Assembly (NCBI GenBank): GCA_046542845.1
Contig: JBKHAN010000003.1
Coordinates: 30,727 to 94,726 of the forward strand
DNA length: 64,000 bases
DNA from: SKKC01 sp046542845
GTDB lineage: Bacteria > Spirochaetota > Spirochaetia > DSM-27196 > SKKC01
Reading direction: 5' to 3'
Position 1 is the first letter of the stretch. Each line of letters starts with the position of its first letter. The notes under the pieces were generated by a model that saw only the letters and a list, made by a program, of their open reading frames with translations, ran no database searches and had not been told where the DNA came from. Shown here piece by piece: positions 52,149 through 61,141 of the stretch. The position numbers were made by a program, and so were the translations under genes.

Positions 52149-52811
52149 GATCCGGTCGGTGCCCCTGAGAAATGCCTGCCGCGAGGGCTTTCGCTTTCTG
52201 TCGCTGAAAATATCGAAAACCTCGCTGCTCCAGACGGCGATGCCTGGATTAAACAGTTTCCGATGAGTGAAAAGCCACAGGTCCTTACCCGGGATACCGG
52301 AGCCCACCAGAAGAAGGTCGGGGGCCGCTTTCTTGATGGCAGTCGTAATGTTCAGCTCGTAATCTCTCGGGTAATACCCCGTGTAGCGCCCTACCAGGCG
52401 TATCCCCGGAAAAGTCAGCTTTATGTTTTCCTCGACCCGGTGCACATGTACTTTGTCTCCACCAAGAATGTAAACCGTCCCGTTTCGTTGCTCCAGCGCG
52501 CCAAGAATACGGATAATGAGTTCGAAAGGCATATGGCGGGTCAGCTGCGGACGCTTGAGAAAGCGTGCGCTTCGTTTCATTCCGGGCGAAACAGGGACCG
52601 AGAGGCTCGATTCGCGCACGCACTGGCGAAACTGGGGGCTCCGCCTCGCGCGAATCAGGTCCCAGGATCTCAGGAATACAATCTGATGGTAGGTACCCGA
52701 GGCGAGCATGGCTTCCACAACCTCGGGTACGCAATCCTCCGAAAACAGGTCGACCGGTATTCCGGCGATATCACTTCGATCCACTCCGGGCAGCTTTAGT
52801 TCAGCATCCAC
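52053..52811 (-). CDS. WecG/TagA/CpsF-family glycosyltransferase
   Basis: 252 residues. Family (GT26) motifs are AGIPVDLFSEDCVPEVVEAML, IVFLRSWDLIRARRSPQFRQ (where the family usually has LNxDxxxLARxxP), GGDKVHVHRVEENIKLTFPGIRLVGRYTGYY and PDLLLVGSGIPGKDLWL. Members add ManNAc-type or other sugars to polyprenyl-diphosphate carriers in wall-polymer or O-antigen synthesis. The start GTG 52811 overlaps the RsmE stop by 16 bases, with GGAG ahead of it, so it is coupled to rsmE. The 3' end overlaps FxsA. Confidence 0.87.
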   Translation of the reverse strand: MDAELKLPGVDRSDIAGIPVDLFSEDCVPEVVEAMLASGTYHQIVFLRSWDLIRARRSPQFRQCVRESSLSVPVSPGMKRSARFLKRPQLTRHMPFELIIRILGALEQRNGTVYILGGDKVHVHRVEENIKLTFPGIRLVGRYTGYYPRDYELNITTAIKKAAPDLLLVGSGIPGKDLWLFTHRKLFNPGIAVWSSEVFDIFSDRKRKPSRQAFLRGTDRISVWFTRPWRVFRLPVYAWYGLVLLYYRLRKR

Positions 52812-53545
52812 GACGATCGCTCCATTAGAATTGTTCTGATCGCTGCCACGGCATACAGGGCGGCGGTCTCTGTCCGCAAAACCTGGGAACCCAGGTATAC
52901 CGGCCTGAACTCCCGCTTGAGCAGCAACTGCGTTTCTCGCGCGCTCAAGCCCCCCTCCGGTCCGACAATAATCACAATCCTGCGGGGTGAGCGAGCAAGA
53001 TACCCGTGTAGGGACTGTTGTTCAAGAGGTTCCTGATGCAGAAAAAGTCGAAGCGCGTCTGCATCCTCGCTGAGCCCGACAGCGTCGATCGCAATCGGCT
53101 CGTGAATCGTCACGGGGATGGGACTCCCGCTCTGTTGCACCGCTTCCCGGGCAACCCTGCGCCACCGATCGAGTTTCGAAGCGCGTGCCTCCGGCTCGAT
53201 CCGTACAACAGCGTGATCGCTCTCCACGGGGACCACCTCGGCGACACCGGCCTCGGTGCACTTTCGAATGACTTCGTCGAGTTTGCGCGCTTTCGGCAGA
53301 CATTGATACAGTGTTATGTGCGCTGCGTTCGCGTCCGGTCCGCCTCGAGAGATTACCCGGACTTCGACATGATCTAGGCCCACCGATTCTACGGTGCAAT
53401 GAAAATGCCTGCCATCCGGCCCGAGCGCAGGAAAAGAATCCTCAGGGCCCAGACGTCGGACCCTGCACAGATAATGAAAATCCCTGCCGGACAACCGCAT
53501 CAAGCCCTCCTCGGGAGAGTGATGCGGCAATACGAACTGTTTCAT
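52796..53545 (-). CDS. rsmE: 16S rRNA (uracil-1498-N3)-methyltransferase
   Basis: 249 residues, the usual RsmE length. The N-terminal PUA-like part is MKQFVLPHHS and LSGRDFHYLCRVRRLGPED. The SPOUT knot shows LYQCLPKARKLDEVIRKCTEAGVAEVVPVESDHAVVR, ARASKLDRWRRVAREAVQQSG, IVIIVGPEGGLSARE and LGSQVLRTETAALYAVAAI, all standard. The enzyme methylates 16S rRNA in the ribosome. The ATG at 53545 gives the family start; the 40 residues available upstream are basic and Cys-rich and do not belong. It lies 22 bases after the CtpA-type gene and overlaps the WecG gene downstream. Confidence 0.95.
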   Translation of the reverse strand: MKQFVLPHHSPEEGLMRLSGRDFHYLCRVRRLGPEDSFPALGPDGRHFHCTVESVGLDHVEVRVISRGGPDANAAHITLYQCLPKARKLDEVIRKCTEAGVAEVVPVESDHAVVRIEPEARASKLDRWRRVAREAVQQSGSPIPVTIHEPIAIDAVGLSEDADALRLFLHQEPLEQQSLHGYLARSPRRIVIIVGPEGGLSARETQLLLKREFRPVYLGSQVLRTETAALYAVAAIRTILMERSSWMLN

Positions 53546-53567
53546 GCTGCAGGCTGATGCCGGTCGC

Positions 53568-54968
53568 TTACCGCAGCGAGACCGGATCGCGCTGCAGGAC
53601 GCGAAGCGCCTCCCGCAGCATAACATCGAAATCGAGATCGTACACGATAGCCCTGTTCTCCGCACGTGCGAGCTCTTCGGTCACAAACCGCATGACAAAA
53701 GGCTCCGGAACTTCGAAGTCGCGGGCAAGTTCCGCGACGAAACTGTCGATGCGACGCTCGCTCGGTTCACGGTCGGCTGAAACAAACTCTTCAACCCGTC
53801 GACTACCGAGAAGATCCGCGTAATTTTCCTCTTCTTCTTCGGTCAGCGTCGCAGGCTCGACCTCCACATCCGGCTCTATACCAATTTCGTCTATATATGT
53901 GCCATCCGGCGTGTAGTACCGGCTGAGTGTCAGACGGAATCCGCCGGGAATGGCGCCTGTGGTCTGCACCTGCTGTACCGACCCTTTCCCGAAGGTTCGA
54001 AGACCAACCAGTTGCGCTCGCTCCGAGTCCTGCAGGGCACCAGCCAGGATTTCTGCTCCCGAGGCTGACGCGCCGTCGATCAGAACAACCATGGGTACAT
54101 CCCGCCCGAGCATGGTCGTACCGCTTCGAGCTCGAAACTCGGTGCTTTCCCTCGGTATACGGCTCGTAGTACCTACGATAAGCCCGTCGCTTATGAACAG
54201 ATCTGCCGCGTCGACGGCAGCCCGCAGGAGACCACCGGAGTTACCCCGAAGATCAAGCACAAGTCCATCCATATCGTCATCGATGAACTCCTCCAGATAC
54301 TCCCGCATGCGCGGGACGGTGAAGGGTGTGAAACTCTGTACGCGCATGTACCCGGTGCCGTCGTCCATCATTTCCGCACGTACGGTTGGGACTTCGACCC
54401 GCGCGCGTGTCAACTCGTAGGTCTCGAAGCGGTTACCGGCGCGGCGAACGACAACCTCGACTTCACTACCCTCGGGGCCGCGAAGCAAGTTCGCGACTTC
54501 CTCGGTTGTGAATCCCTGCGCGCTTACGCCGTCAATTTCGTAGATTTCGTCGCCGATGCGCACCCCGGCACGGAAGGCGGGTGTGCCCGGAATTGGCTCT
54601 ACGACTTCGACAAAACCTTCCTCGTCGTCGTCAGTACGCGAAATATACATTCCGACTCCGCCAAAAGCCCCCGTTGTGACATCATTGAGGTTTTCCATTT
54701 CCCGCGGAGGTAGATATGCGGAGTATCTGTCGTCGAGGCTTTCGAACATACCCTGCAGAGCGCCCTGGATAAGTACCTCATCGGATACCTCTTCGACAAA
54801 GTTGCGTTCGATATAACTGAAAACGCTCTCGAAGCTGGAAAACAGCGCAGCGCGGTCCGATCGTTGCGACTGAGCCAGAACGGTCGGGGCAAAAAGCATG
54901 GCTACGACCAGCCCCACCAGGACCGTTGATACGCCCGCCCAGATAAATCGTTCGGTACGTCGGTTCAT
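53568..54968 (-). CDS. C-terminal processing peptidase (CtpA/Prc family, S41A)
   Basis: 466 residues. A membrane anchor or signal (FIWAGVSTVLVGLVVAMLFAPTVLAQ) leads to the S41 N-terminal helices (LFSSFESVFSYIERNFVEEVSDEVLIQGALQGMFESLDDRYSAYL), a PDZ domain (about 95-185: FGGVGMYISR, FRAGVRIGDEIYEIDGV) and the protease core (RGNSGGLL, LIDGASASGAEILAGALQD with the catalytic Ser, TFGKGSVQ with the catalytic Lys). A C-terminal helical extension of about 70 residues follows. These proteases trim or regulate envelope proteins. ATG 54968 has AAGGAAG upstream; ATG 54986 is possible. Confidence 0.94.
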   Translation of the reverse strand: MNRRTERFIWAGVSTVLVGLVVAMLFAPTVLAQSQRSDRAALFSSFESVFSYIERNFVEEVSDEVLIQGALQGMFESLDDRYSAYLPPREMENLNDVTTGAFGGVGMYISRTDDDEEGFVEVVEPIPGTPAFRAGVRIGDEIYEIDGVSAQGFTTEEVANLLRGPEGSEVEVVVRRAGNRFETYELTRARVEVPTVRAEMMDDGTGYMRVQSFTPFTVPRMREYLEEFIDDDMDGLVLDLRGNSGGLLRAAVDAADLFISDGLIVGTTSRIPRESTEFRARSGTTMLGRDVPMVVLIDGASASGAEILAGALQDSERAQLVGLRTFGKGSVQQVQTTGAIPGGFRLTLSRYYTPDGTYIDEIGIEPDVEVEPATLTEEEEENYADLLGSRRVEEFVSADREPSERRIDSFVAELARDFEVPEPFVMRFVTEELARAENRAIVYDLDFDVMLREALRVLQRDPVSLR

Positions 54969-55103
54969 TGTTTGTTCTTCCTTCATGCACAACCTCAACT
55001 ACAATATAGTACCAGAGCCCCTGTTAAACCACCACCCACAGCCAACGCGTCAATACGGGCGGCTTGACCCCCCCGTATCGCGCTCGTACACTCGCTTATA
55101 CAT

Positions 55104-55499
55104 ATGAAGCCCGTCTCGCTGCTTTTTTTTGGCGCTGCTCTGTGGGAATGCGTTCGTTTTGCTCTGGTGCTCGTACATCTGTTTGCTGCGGGCGTGCTTC
55201 CGGCGGGACGCGCAGTTCTCGTGTGGTTCTCATCTCCCCAGCTCGTTCTCGCCGCGGCGCTCGTGGTCATCGCGGTAGACCCTCGTCGGTACCGAGCGTA
55301 CCGTCCCATAATTGTACTCGGGAAAAGCATGTCCGTAATTGCAGGTATTATCGCGCTCACCGGTCTTACGCGCGCTGTGATTGGATTTCCTGCAGAGCAG
55401 CTCTCCCCGATTTCCATAGCCATCGTAGTCGCTATGGATGTTGTTGTACTCGCGGTTTTCGCACTTGCAGCGCGGGCTGAGTACGAGGTGCGGAAATGA
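55104..55499 (+). CDS. Small four-helix membrane protein upstream of the MinD-like gene
   Basis: 131 residues with about four membrane helices (LLFFGAALWECVRFALVLVHLFAAGVL; VWFSSPQLVLAAALVVIAV; IIVLGKSMSVIAGIIALTGLT; ISIAIVVAMDVVVLAVFALAAR) and a short charged tail. It is not a recognised family. The stop overlaps the next gene's ATG by four bases (ATGA), so it is tightly co-expressed with the MinD-like ATPase and may be its membrane partner, an inference from position only. Confidence 0.75.
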   Translation: MKPVSLLFFGAALWECVRFALVLVHLFAAGVLPAGRAVLVWFSSPQLVLAAALVVIAVDPRRYRAYRPIIVLGKSMSVIAGIIALTGLTRAVIGFPAEQLSPISIAIVVAMDVVVLAVFALAARAEYEVRK

Positions 55500-56653
55500 G
55501 AATTATTCCCGTAGCCAGCGGAAAAGGCGGTGTCGGCAAAACGCTCCTCGCCGCTAATCTTGCAGTGGCCCTTGCCCGTAACGAGAGAACTGTCACCCTT
55601 GTCGACCTTGATCTGGGAGGGTCCAACCTGCATCTTGTACTCGGCGAGACGCTGACATGGGGTGGCGATGGACCTGCCGGCATCGGGAGTCTTGTGACCG
55701 ACCCTACCCTCACCATCCAGGACATAGGACGCCCAACGGAATACGAAGGACTTACCTTCGTGCCGGGCGATGGTGAAATACCCGGGCTTGCGAATCTGCA
55801 GGCGTCGTCGAAACGACGCATAATCAAGCAATTGCGAGACGCACACACCGATTACCTGATACTCGACCTGGGAGCAGGAACGAGTTTCAACACCCTCGAT
55901 TTCTTTCTCATGACCTCTCACGGGCTGATCGTGACGACCCCCACACCGACATCGACCGTCAACGCCTACCTTTTTCTCAAGAACGCCGTGTTTCGTATCC
56001 TGCAGAACTCATTGCCGCGAAAAAGCGCCGGAGGACAGCTTCTCGAGACGCTGCGTTCCGAGCGAGCGGGGCTGAAAGGAACCTACATACCGAGGCTGCT
56101 CGACGAGCTGGCCAGAACTGACGCGGAAAATCATGCCCGCTGCGTCAAACAGCTCGAACGCTTTCGTCCCCGGCTGGTTATGAATATGCTTGAGGACCCC
56201 AAAGACTCAGAGAAGGCCGGTAAGCTGCGCCGATCCTGCAGGCAATATCTCGGTCTGGAGATCGACCACCTGGGAATAATGTATCGGGACGATCTTCAGG
56301 ATGTGGCACTCAGCTCGCGCCTCCCGATCATTCGCTACAAGCCGCAATCGGTGCTTTCTCAGGCTGTATTTCGAATTGCGGACAAGCTGGTATCCTCGGA
56401 AGCTGAAGACCAGGAGGGATTTCAGCTCGGCGAAGTCGACGAGGGCTACCAGGAAGCATCGATGGAAGCCGAATCGGACTTCGCCGCTCGGACTGACTAT
56501 GTCGAAGACCTCCTGCACACCGGGGCGCTGAGTACCGGGGATCTGATCGAAACGGTCAAAATGCAGCAGATCGAGCTGAACCAGATGCGAAAGGAAAACA
56601 ACCTGTTGAAGTCGAAGCTGGTACGTGCTCTGAAACAGGGCTACACTGCCTGA
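55496..56653 (+). CDS. MinD/ParA-like deviant Walker ATPase with C-terminal coiled coil
   Basis: 385 residues. The deviant Walker A is GKGGVGKT (9-16), with the signature Lys; LVDLDLGGSNLH and DYLILDLGAGTS give the other nucleotide motifs. The core spans about 1-290. The extension, about 290-385, is acidic then helical (LSTGDLIETVKMQQIELNQMRKENNLLKSKL), predicting a coiled coil. It resembles FlhG/YlxH-like ATPases but lacks a clear amphipathic membrane-targeting helix. It may place something at the cell pole or surface. The immediately following gene encodes a very large FapA protein, and the preceding one a small membrane protein. Confidence 0.87.
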   Translation: MRIIPVASGKGGVGKTLLAANLAVALARNERTVTLVDLDLGGSNLHLVLGETLTWGGDGPAGIGSLVTDPTLTIQDIGRPTEYEGLTFVPGDGEIPGLANLQASSKRRIIKQLRDAHTDYLILDLGAGTSFNTLDFFLMTSHGLIVTTPTPTSTVNAYLFLKNAVFRILQNSLPRKSAGGQLLETLRSERAGLKGTYIPRLLDELARTDAENHARCVKQLERFRPRLVMNMLEDPKDSEKAGKLRRSCRQYLGLEIDHLGIMYRDDLQDVALSSRLPIIRYKPQSVLSQAVFRIADKLVSSEAEDQEGFQLGEVDEGYQEASMEAESDFAARTDYVEDLLHTGALSTGDLIETVKMQQIELNQMRKENNLLKSKLVRALKQGYTA

Positions 56654-56686
56654 GCGGTAGCATTATTATAAAAACAGGCGAATATC

Positions 56687-59593
56687 GTGGACGCAGAACG
56701 CACAACAGCTTCGAGTACAGATTTATCCATCACGTTTTCGGAATCCGGCCTGGAAGCGATCGCACACCTGGGCGCGGGGAGCAGTCCTGACCCGGATGCG
56801 CTGCTCGCGAGCGCAGCAAAGGCAGGGATCAGGCACGGACTGCTGACAGACGAACTTCCCGCGTTGCTTAAGGAGGCTCGTGCGGAGGGCAAGCGAGAAA
56901 TCGTGATCGCGCGCGGAACCGAAGCTGTACCCCCCCGCGCGGCTACCTTCACCGTAGACGGCACCCTGTCCATGCCGGAAGAGCTCGCGACGATCGCCGG
57001 ACCAGTACTGAAAGCAGCCGGACCACCGCAACCGTATCGCGAGGTTAAACGAACGGAGACGCGTCGGCGCAAAGTTGAGAAAAAACCGGGCCTGCCCTTC
57101 GGAAAAGCGCGCGAGGAGTGGGAAGCGGTACGCGAAGAGATCGTCGAGAAAGAGCGAGTCTACGTCGATACACTCGTTCTCGAGACGGTATACGCGGACT
57201 CCGACGTACTCGTGGGTACAATCAGCCCGGAGACCGACGGAACACCGGGAAAAACAGTACTCGGTCGGGAACTGCCGGCGGCTCCCCTTGCCGATCCGGG
57301 TTTCTACCTCGGCGACTATCTTCTGCGACGAGGTGCCGATGTGTACTCGCAGCATTCAGGCTTTATTCGAATAGGAACAAACTGGGCAGACCTGGTGCCC
57401 TACGATAACCACAGCTGGAGCGTGACAGTCTCAGAGGACAAACTCCACTGCACGCTTACCTATTACCCCGGCGATGACGAAGGAACCCGACCGCAGGCAG
57501 CCGATATCCTTGAGGCCGCGCGGGATCAGGGGTTTCCGGCGGAGAAACTGCGCGCTGAAGACGATGTGCAGCGCATGATCGACGAGGCGGTTGAGAACTC
57601 ACATCCGCTGACCGCGGTCTCCATTACCGAGGACACCGATGCCGAGGTGCGGCTTGTCATAAGCGAGGACCGGCTTCGAGCACTCCTGACGGTTCGAAAG
57701 GCACACGGAAACGGTTCAGCGCTGAACCTGAAAGACATAGGGACGGTAATCAGCGACGCAGGACTCGTATCGGTCGACAAGGATCGGATCCGTGCCGATA
57801 TAATCGCGTTCTACAAGAGCGATGCTACCGAACTCGTTGACTATGTGGTCGCGGAGGGCACCCCGCCCGGCAAAGGCCCGGACACCACGGTCGATTTTTC
57901 GCTGCGATACCTGGACGATGAGCACGCATCGCTGATCCGCGAACGACTCAAAGCGGATGCAGCAACCGCCGGCGAGGGAGCGGGAATAGACGAGTTCGGC
58001 CCCGATACGATTCAGCAGATGGCGCTTGTGGACGAAGAACAGCGCATCCTCACAATTGCTCCGGCGGTACCCGGTACCGCCGGGGTAGATGTATTCGGTG
58101 CCGAAATACCCGGACAGACCGGATCGGAACCCGAGCTGCGTCTGTTCGGACACGTTGAACGACGCGACACATTCATTATTGCCACCAGATCGGGACTGCT
58201 CGACAAATTTCGAGACGGTGACACGATTTATATTCGCGTACGTCCGCATCAGGACGCATCTGCGGAAATTCACCTCTCCTCGGATGAAATGGCGGCCTTT
58301 GCGCGCGTGACACCGCATCATGGCACAGGGCAATCCCTGACCGCGGAAGCCATTCACCATTCGCTCAAGACCGCGGGCGTGACCCACGGCATCCGCGATG
58401 AAGGCATCGCAACGGCGCTCGAGGCCGACCGAACCGGCGACAATCACTCGGTCCTTGTCGCGTGCGGAACGCCGGCAATGAAAGCGGGCACCCCTTCGTC
58501 GCAGCTGCTTGTGGAACTTCCCTCCGCGGAAGAAACCGAGCGACGATCCACAGAACGAAACAGCAGCCGAGGCGTGCGAATGGGGCAGCCCATCGCGACA
58601 GTCATCCGAAATCCACAGAAAACGGCCGAAGGCACGACGGTAACCGGCCGGCCTCAATCAATCGATTCAATCCAGCCCCGGATTATTCACGCGGGGGAGA
58701 ACGTTGAAACGCGCGAGGAACCGGGTATCGTCACCCTTCTCGCAACGCAGGATGGCGAACTTGTCATACGCGAGGATACCGCACACGTCCTCGTAGACCT
58801 GAGAGTCGCCGGTGATGTCGATCAGAAAACGGGTCGCATCAACTTTCCCGGTATGGTCACGGTGACCGGTTCGGTGCGAAGCGGCCTGGTCGTACTCGCC
58901 GGCTCGGATGTAAAAATAGGCAAAAACGTAGAAATGGCGCTCGTGAGCGCAGGTGGCGCGCTTGAGATCGGCGGTGGCGTAAAAGGCGGTGGCAAGGCGG
59001 TCCTTCGTGCGGCGGGTACCATGCGCTTGAGCTTCATAGAACACGCCCGGGTGCTCTCGGTCGGCAGAATCGAAGTCGACAGCGGTGTGGTTCAGTGCAA
59101 CGTAAAATGTAATGATGAACTTTACTGCACCGGGAAATCATCGCGTATAGCCGGCGGGACTATACGGGCCCGGCGCGGATTGCGCGTCGCGAATCTCGGC
59201 TCGGAAAAGGGTGTCAGAACGATCGTCAGTTTCGGACAGGATTTTCTGGTCGAGGATCAGATCGAGCAGCTTGAACGGGCGATTCAAAAAGCCCGGGACC
59301 GTGTGGTCTATCTGGACCAGAAATCAACCGAAGTAACCGGTGCACGGCTCGCGACTCTCCGAAAAGAGAAGGTTCAACTCTTGAAGGGCATAGAGAAACG
59401 CGGTGTAAAACTGTTTATTCTTCGTGAGAAGTTCGAGACGCATGTTGCCTCGTCGGTCATTGTGACTGATACACTCTACCCGGGCGTGGTGTTCGAGTGT
59501 CACGGACGGCGCCACGAAGTAAAGAAGACCCGAAAGGGCGTTCGTGTTACTTTCAATCCCGAGTCAGGACGTATCGTACTGGAAGAGATGTGA
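56687..59593 (+). CDS. Very large FapA/DUF342-family protein
   Basis: 968 residues, well above the usual 450-650. It starts at GTG. The N-terminal 650 residues hold repeated FapA_N-like blocks (about 25-75, 160-215, 275-450, 480-600), for example ASAAKAGIRHGLLTDELPALL and HSLKTAGVTHGIRDEGIATAL. The conserved FapA beta-helix follows (about 690-850): VAGDVDQKTGRINFPGMVTVTGSVRSG, LVSAGGALEIGGGVKGGG and NVKCNDELYCTGKSSRIAGGTI. A coiled coil ends the protein (860-910) before a beta tail. In Vibrio, FapA acts with glucose transport and flagella control. It directly follows the MinD-like gene, 33 bases away. Confidence 0.9.
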   Translation: MDAERTTASSTDLSITFSESGLEAIAHLGAGSSPDPDALLASAAKAGIRHGLLTDELPALLKEARAEGKREIVIARGTEAVPPRAATFTVDGTLSMPEELATIAGPVLKAAGPPQPYREVKRTETRRRKVEKKPGLPFGKAREEWEAVREEIVEKERVYVDTLVLETVYADSDVLVGTISPETDGTPGKTVLGRELPAAPLADPGFYLGDYLLRRGADVYSQHSGFIRIGTNWADLVPYDNHSWSVTVSEDKLHCTLTYYPGDDEGTRPQAADILEAARDQGFPAEKLRAEDDVQRMIDEAVENSHPLTAVSITEDTDAEVRLVISEDRLRALLTVRKAHGNGSALNLKDIGTVISDAGLVSVDKDRIRADIIAFYKSDATELVDYVVAEGTPPGKGPDTTVDFSLRYLDDEHASLIRERLKADAATAGEGAGIDEFGPDTIQQMALVDEEQRILTIAPAVPGTAGVDVFGAEIPGQTGSEPELRLFGHVERRDTFIIATRSGLLDKFRDGDTIYIRVRPHQDASAEIHLSSDEMAAFARVTPHHGTGQSLTAEAIHHSLKTAGVTHGIRDEGIATALEADRTGDNHSVLVACGTPAMKAGTPSSQLLVELPSAEETERRSTERNSSRGVRMGQPIATVIRNPQKTAEGTTVTGRPQSIDSIQPRIIHAGENVETREEPGIVTLLATQDGELVIREDTAHVLVDLRVAGDVDQKTGRINFPGMVTVTGSVRSGLVVLAGSDVKIGKNVEMALVSAGGALEIGGGVKGGGKAVLRAAGTMRLSFIEHARVLSVGRIEVDSGVVQCNVKCNDELYCTGKSSRIAGGTIRARRGLRVANLGSEKGVRTIVSFGQDFLVEDQIEQLERAIQKARDRVVYLDQKSTEVTGARLATLRKEKVQLLKGIEKRGVKLFILREKFETHVASSVIVTDTLYPGVVFECHGRRHEVKKTRKGVRVTFNPESGRIVLEEM

Positions 59594-59618
59594 CACGTTC
59601 ACAGAGGAGTTGTATAGA

Positions 59619-60647
59619 GTGCTTAGTTATCTGACCTACCCAAGCTGGCTCTCGCCGGAGGTTATCCCCGGGCTTCCAATTCGATGGTATGGACTCATGT
59701 ACCTCGTCGCATTTGCGACCGCGTTTGCGCTCGTGCGCGTGCAGGTGCGAAAACGGGGGCTCGACGTAAGCGTCGACGATACCATGAACCTGTTTTTCTG
59801 GGGGATAATCGGGCTTCTGCTCGGCGCGAGGTTGCTCTCAGCTCTTCTGTATCAACCTGATATGACCTACTGGCGCCAGCCATGGCTTATATTCTGGCCG
59901 TTCAGAGACGGTCGCTTCGTTGGTCTCGTCGGGATGAGCTATCACGGCGGTCTCATAGGGGCAGTCGTCGGGGGGGTGCTGTACTGCCTGCGACGGGGTT
60001 GGAAGGTCCGCGAATGGGCTGACATCATTACCGTGTCAGCACCCCTGGGCTACACCTTCGGACGCCTCGGAAATTTCCTGAACGCCGAACTGTATGGACG
60101 GGTCACCACCGCTCCCTTCGGTATGGTGTTTCCCACCGCACCACGGTTTCCCGCGAGCGAGGGCTGGGTCGCCGAAACGGCGCGTCAGGTCGGCATTGAA
60201 ATAACCGACCCGGGAATGATGGTGAATCTTCCCCGCCACGCATCACAACTGTATCAGGCAGCGCTTGAAGGTCTGATCCTCTGGGCAGTGCTATGGTTTA
60301 TCATAGCACCACGCGCGAAGCGTACCGGCGTCGTGACCGCAGCGTATGTTATCGGCTACGGAATAGCTCGGTTTATTGGTGAATACTTTCGACAACCTGA
60401 CGCCGACCTGGGATTCGTGCTCTCGTTCAGCGGCGACCCTGGTCCGATTTACCTGCTGAACTCTTACGTGGATTTTTCCATGGGCCAGGTGCTTTCGATG
60501 CTCATGGTTATCGCAGGGGTCGTGCTGCTGTTCGTGGTCCGGCGATACCCTGGACAGGGAGACCGCATACCGAGCTACAGCCCACCGGCCGGGGACGCTC
60601 CGGCAAAGAGCCGGAATCGGGCGAAGCGCGCACGACGCAAGACCTGA
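59619..60647 (+). CDS. lgt: Prolipoprotein diacylglyceryl transferase
   Basis: 342 residues. Lgt moves diacylglycerol from phosphatidylglycerol to the lipobox Cys, the first step of lipoprotein maturation. About seven membrane helices are seen. Diagnostic motifs are GLPIRWYGLMYLVAFATAFAL, GMSYHGGLIGAVVGG with the essential His, and GRLGNFLNAELYGR, the Lgt signature. The C-terminal tail is basic (AKSRNRAKRARRKT). GTG at 59619 has GAGGAG at a suitable distance; an upstream ATG would run into the FapA gene. It should serve lipoproteins such as the TPR lipoprotein in this window. Confidence 0.95.
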   Translation: MLSYLTYPSWLSPEVIPGLPIRWYGLMYLVAFATAFALVRVQVRKRGLDVSVDDTMNLFFWGIIGLLLGARLLSALLYQPDMTYWRQPWLIFWPFRDGRFVGLVGMSYHGGLIGAVVGGVLYCLRRGWKVREWADIITVSAPLGYTFGRLGNFLNAELYGRVTTAPFGMVFPTAPRFPASEGWVAETARQVGIEITDPGMMVNLPRHASQLYQAALEGLILWAVLWFIIAPRAKRTGVVTAAYVIGYGIARFIGEYFRQPDADLGFVLSFSGDPGPIYLLNSYVDFSMGQVLSMLMVIAGVVLLFVVRRYPGQGDRIPSYSPPAGDAPAKSRNRAKRARRKT

Positions 60648-60790
60648 ACACCTGACTCCGGACTGACCTGACCCTCGTGCAGCAGACGGACCTGTGCCTG
60701 TTCTGCCCGCGAATGTGCAGACAATGAAATGGCAATGATGGTGATCAGGTTGTTCACCGCAACGGAAACGCCCTGTGCTATGCTTCGTGT

Positions 60791-61141
60791 ATGCACGTCG
60801 TATTTCTCGAAAGTTCAGAGCGCGTCTCAACACGCTACACCCGACAGGGCGTTGACGTGACAGAGTATCCGGAGACCACCTTCTTGCAGCTTGCCGATCG
60901 CTGCCGGCATGCCGACGTGATCGTAACCACAGCGATCCCGCTTCGGCGTGAAATTCTCGACTACGTTACCCGACCGAAGCACATAATCGCCCCGCAACAC
61001 AGCGTTGAAAGACTCGTCGAGCGTGCCATAGCGGCCCAACTCGAGATTCAGATACATACGGTTGACGCCGACCCGTTGGACTGGTCGGCATTTCGCGAAG
61101 CGGTCCTAGCTCTTGTGTCGGGGAGCAGTGTCAAGGAGTGA
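60791..61141 (+). CDS. Small hypothetical protein with Rossmann-like start
   Basis: 116 residues. The pattern MHVVFLESSERVSTRY, VDVTEYPETTFLQLADRCRHADVIVTTAIPLRREILDYV and RPKHIIAPQHSVERLVERAIAAQLEIQIHTVD resembles the N-terminal lid of a 2-hydroxyacid dehydrogenase or a small Rossmann fold, but no cofactor motif is present and the chain ends early. It could be a remnant or an independent small protein. No ribosome site is clear; TATGCT ten bases upstream could be part of a promoter. Its 3' end overlaps the flavin reductase gene by 36 bases. Confidence 0.52.
   Translation: MHVVFLESSERVSTRYTRQGVDVTEYPETTFLQLADRCRHADVIVTTAIPLRREILDYVTRPKHIIAPQHSVERLVERAIAAQLEIQIHTVDADPLDWSAFREAVLALVSGSSVKE

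Noticed and set aside
57716..58657. Reverse-strand open frame of 313 codons over the FapA gene
   Set aside because: Antisense to a continuous conserved beta-helix protein, with shadow-type composition.
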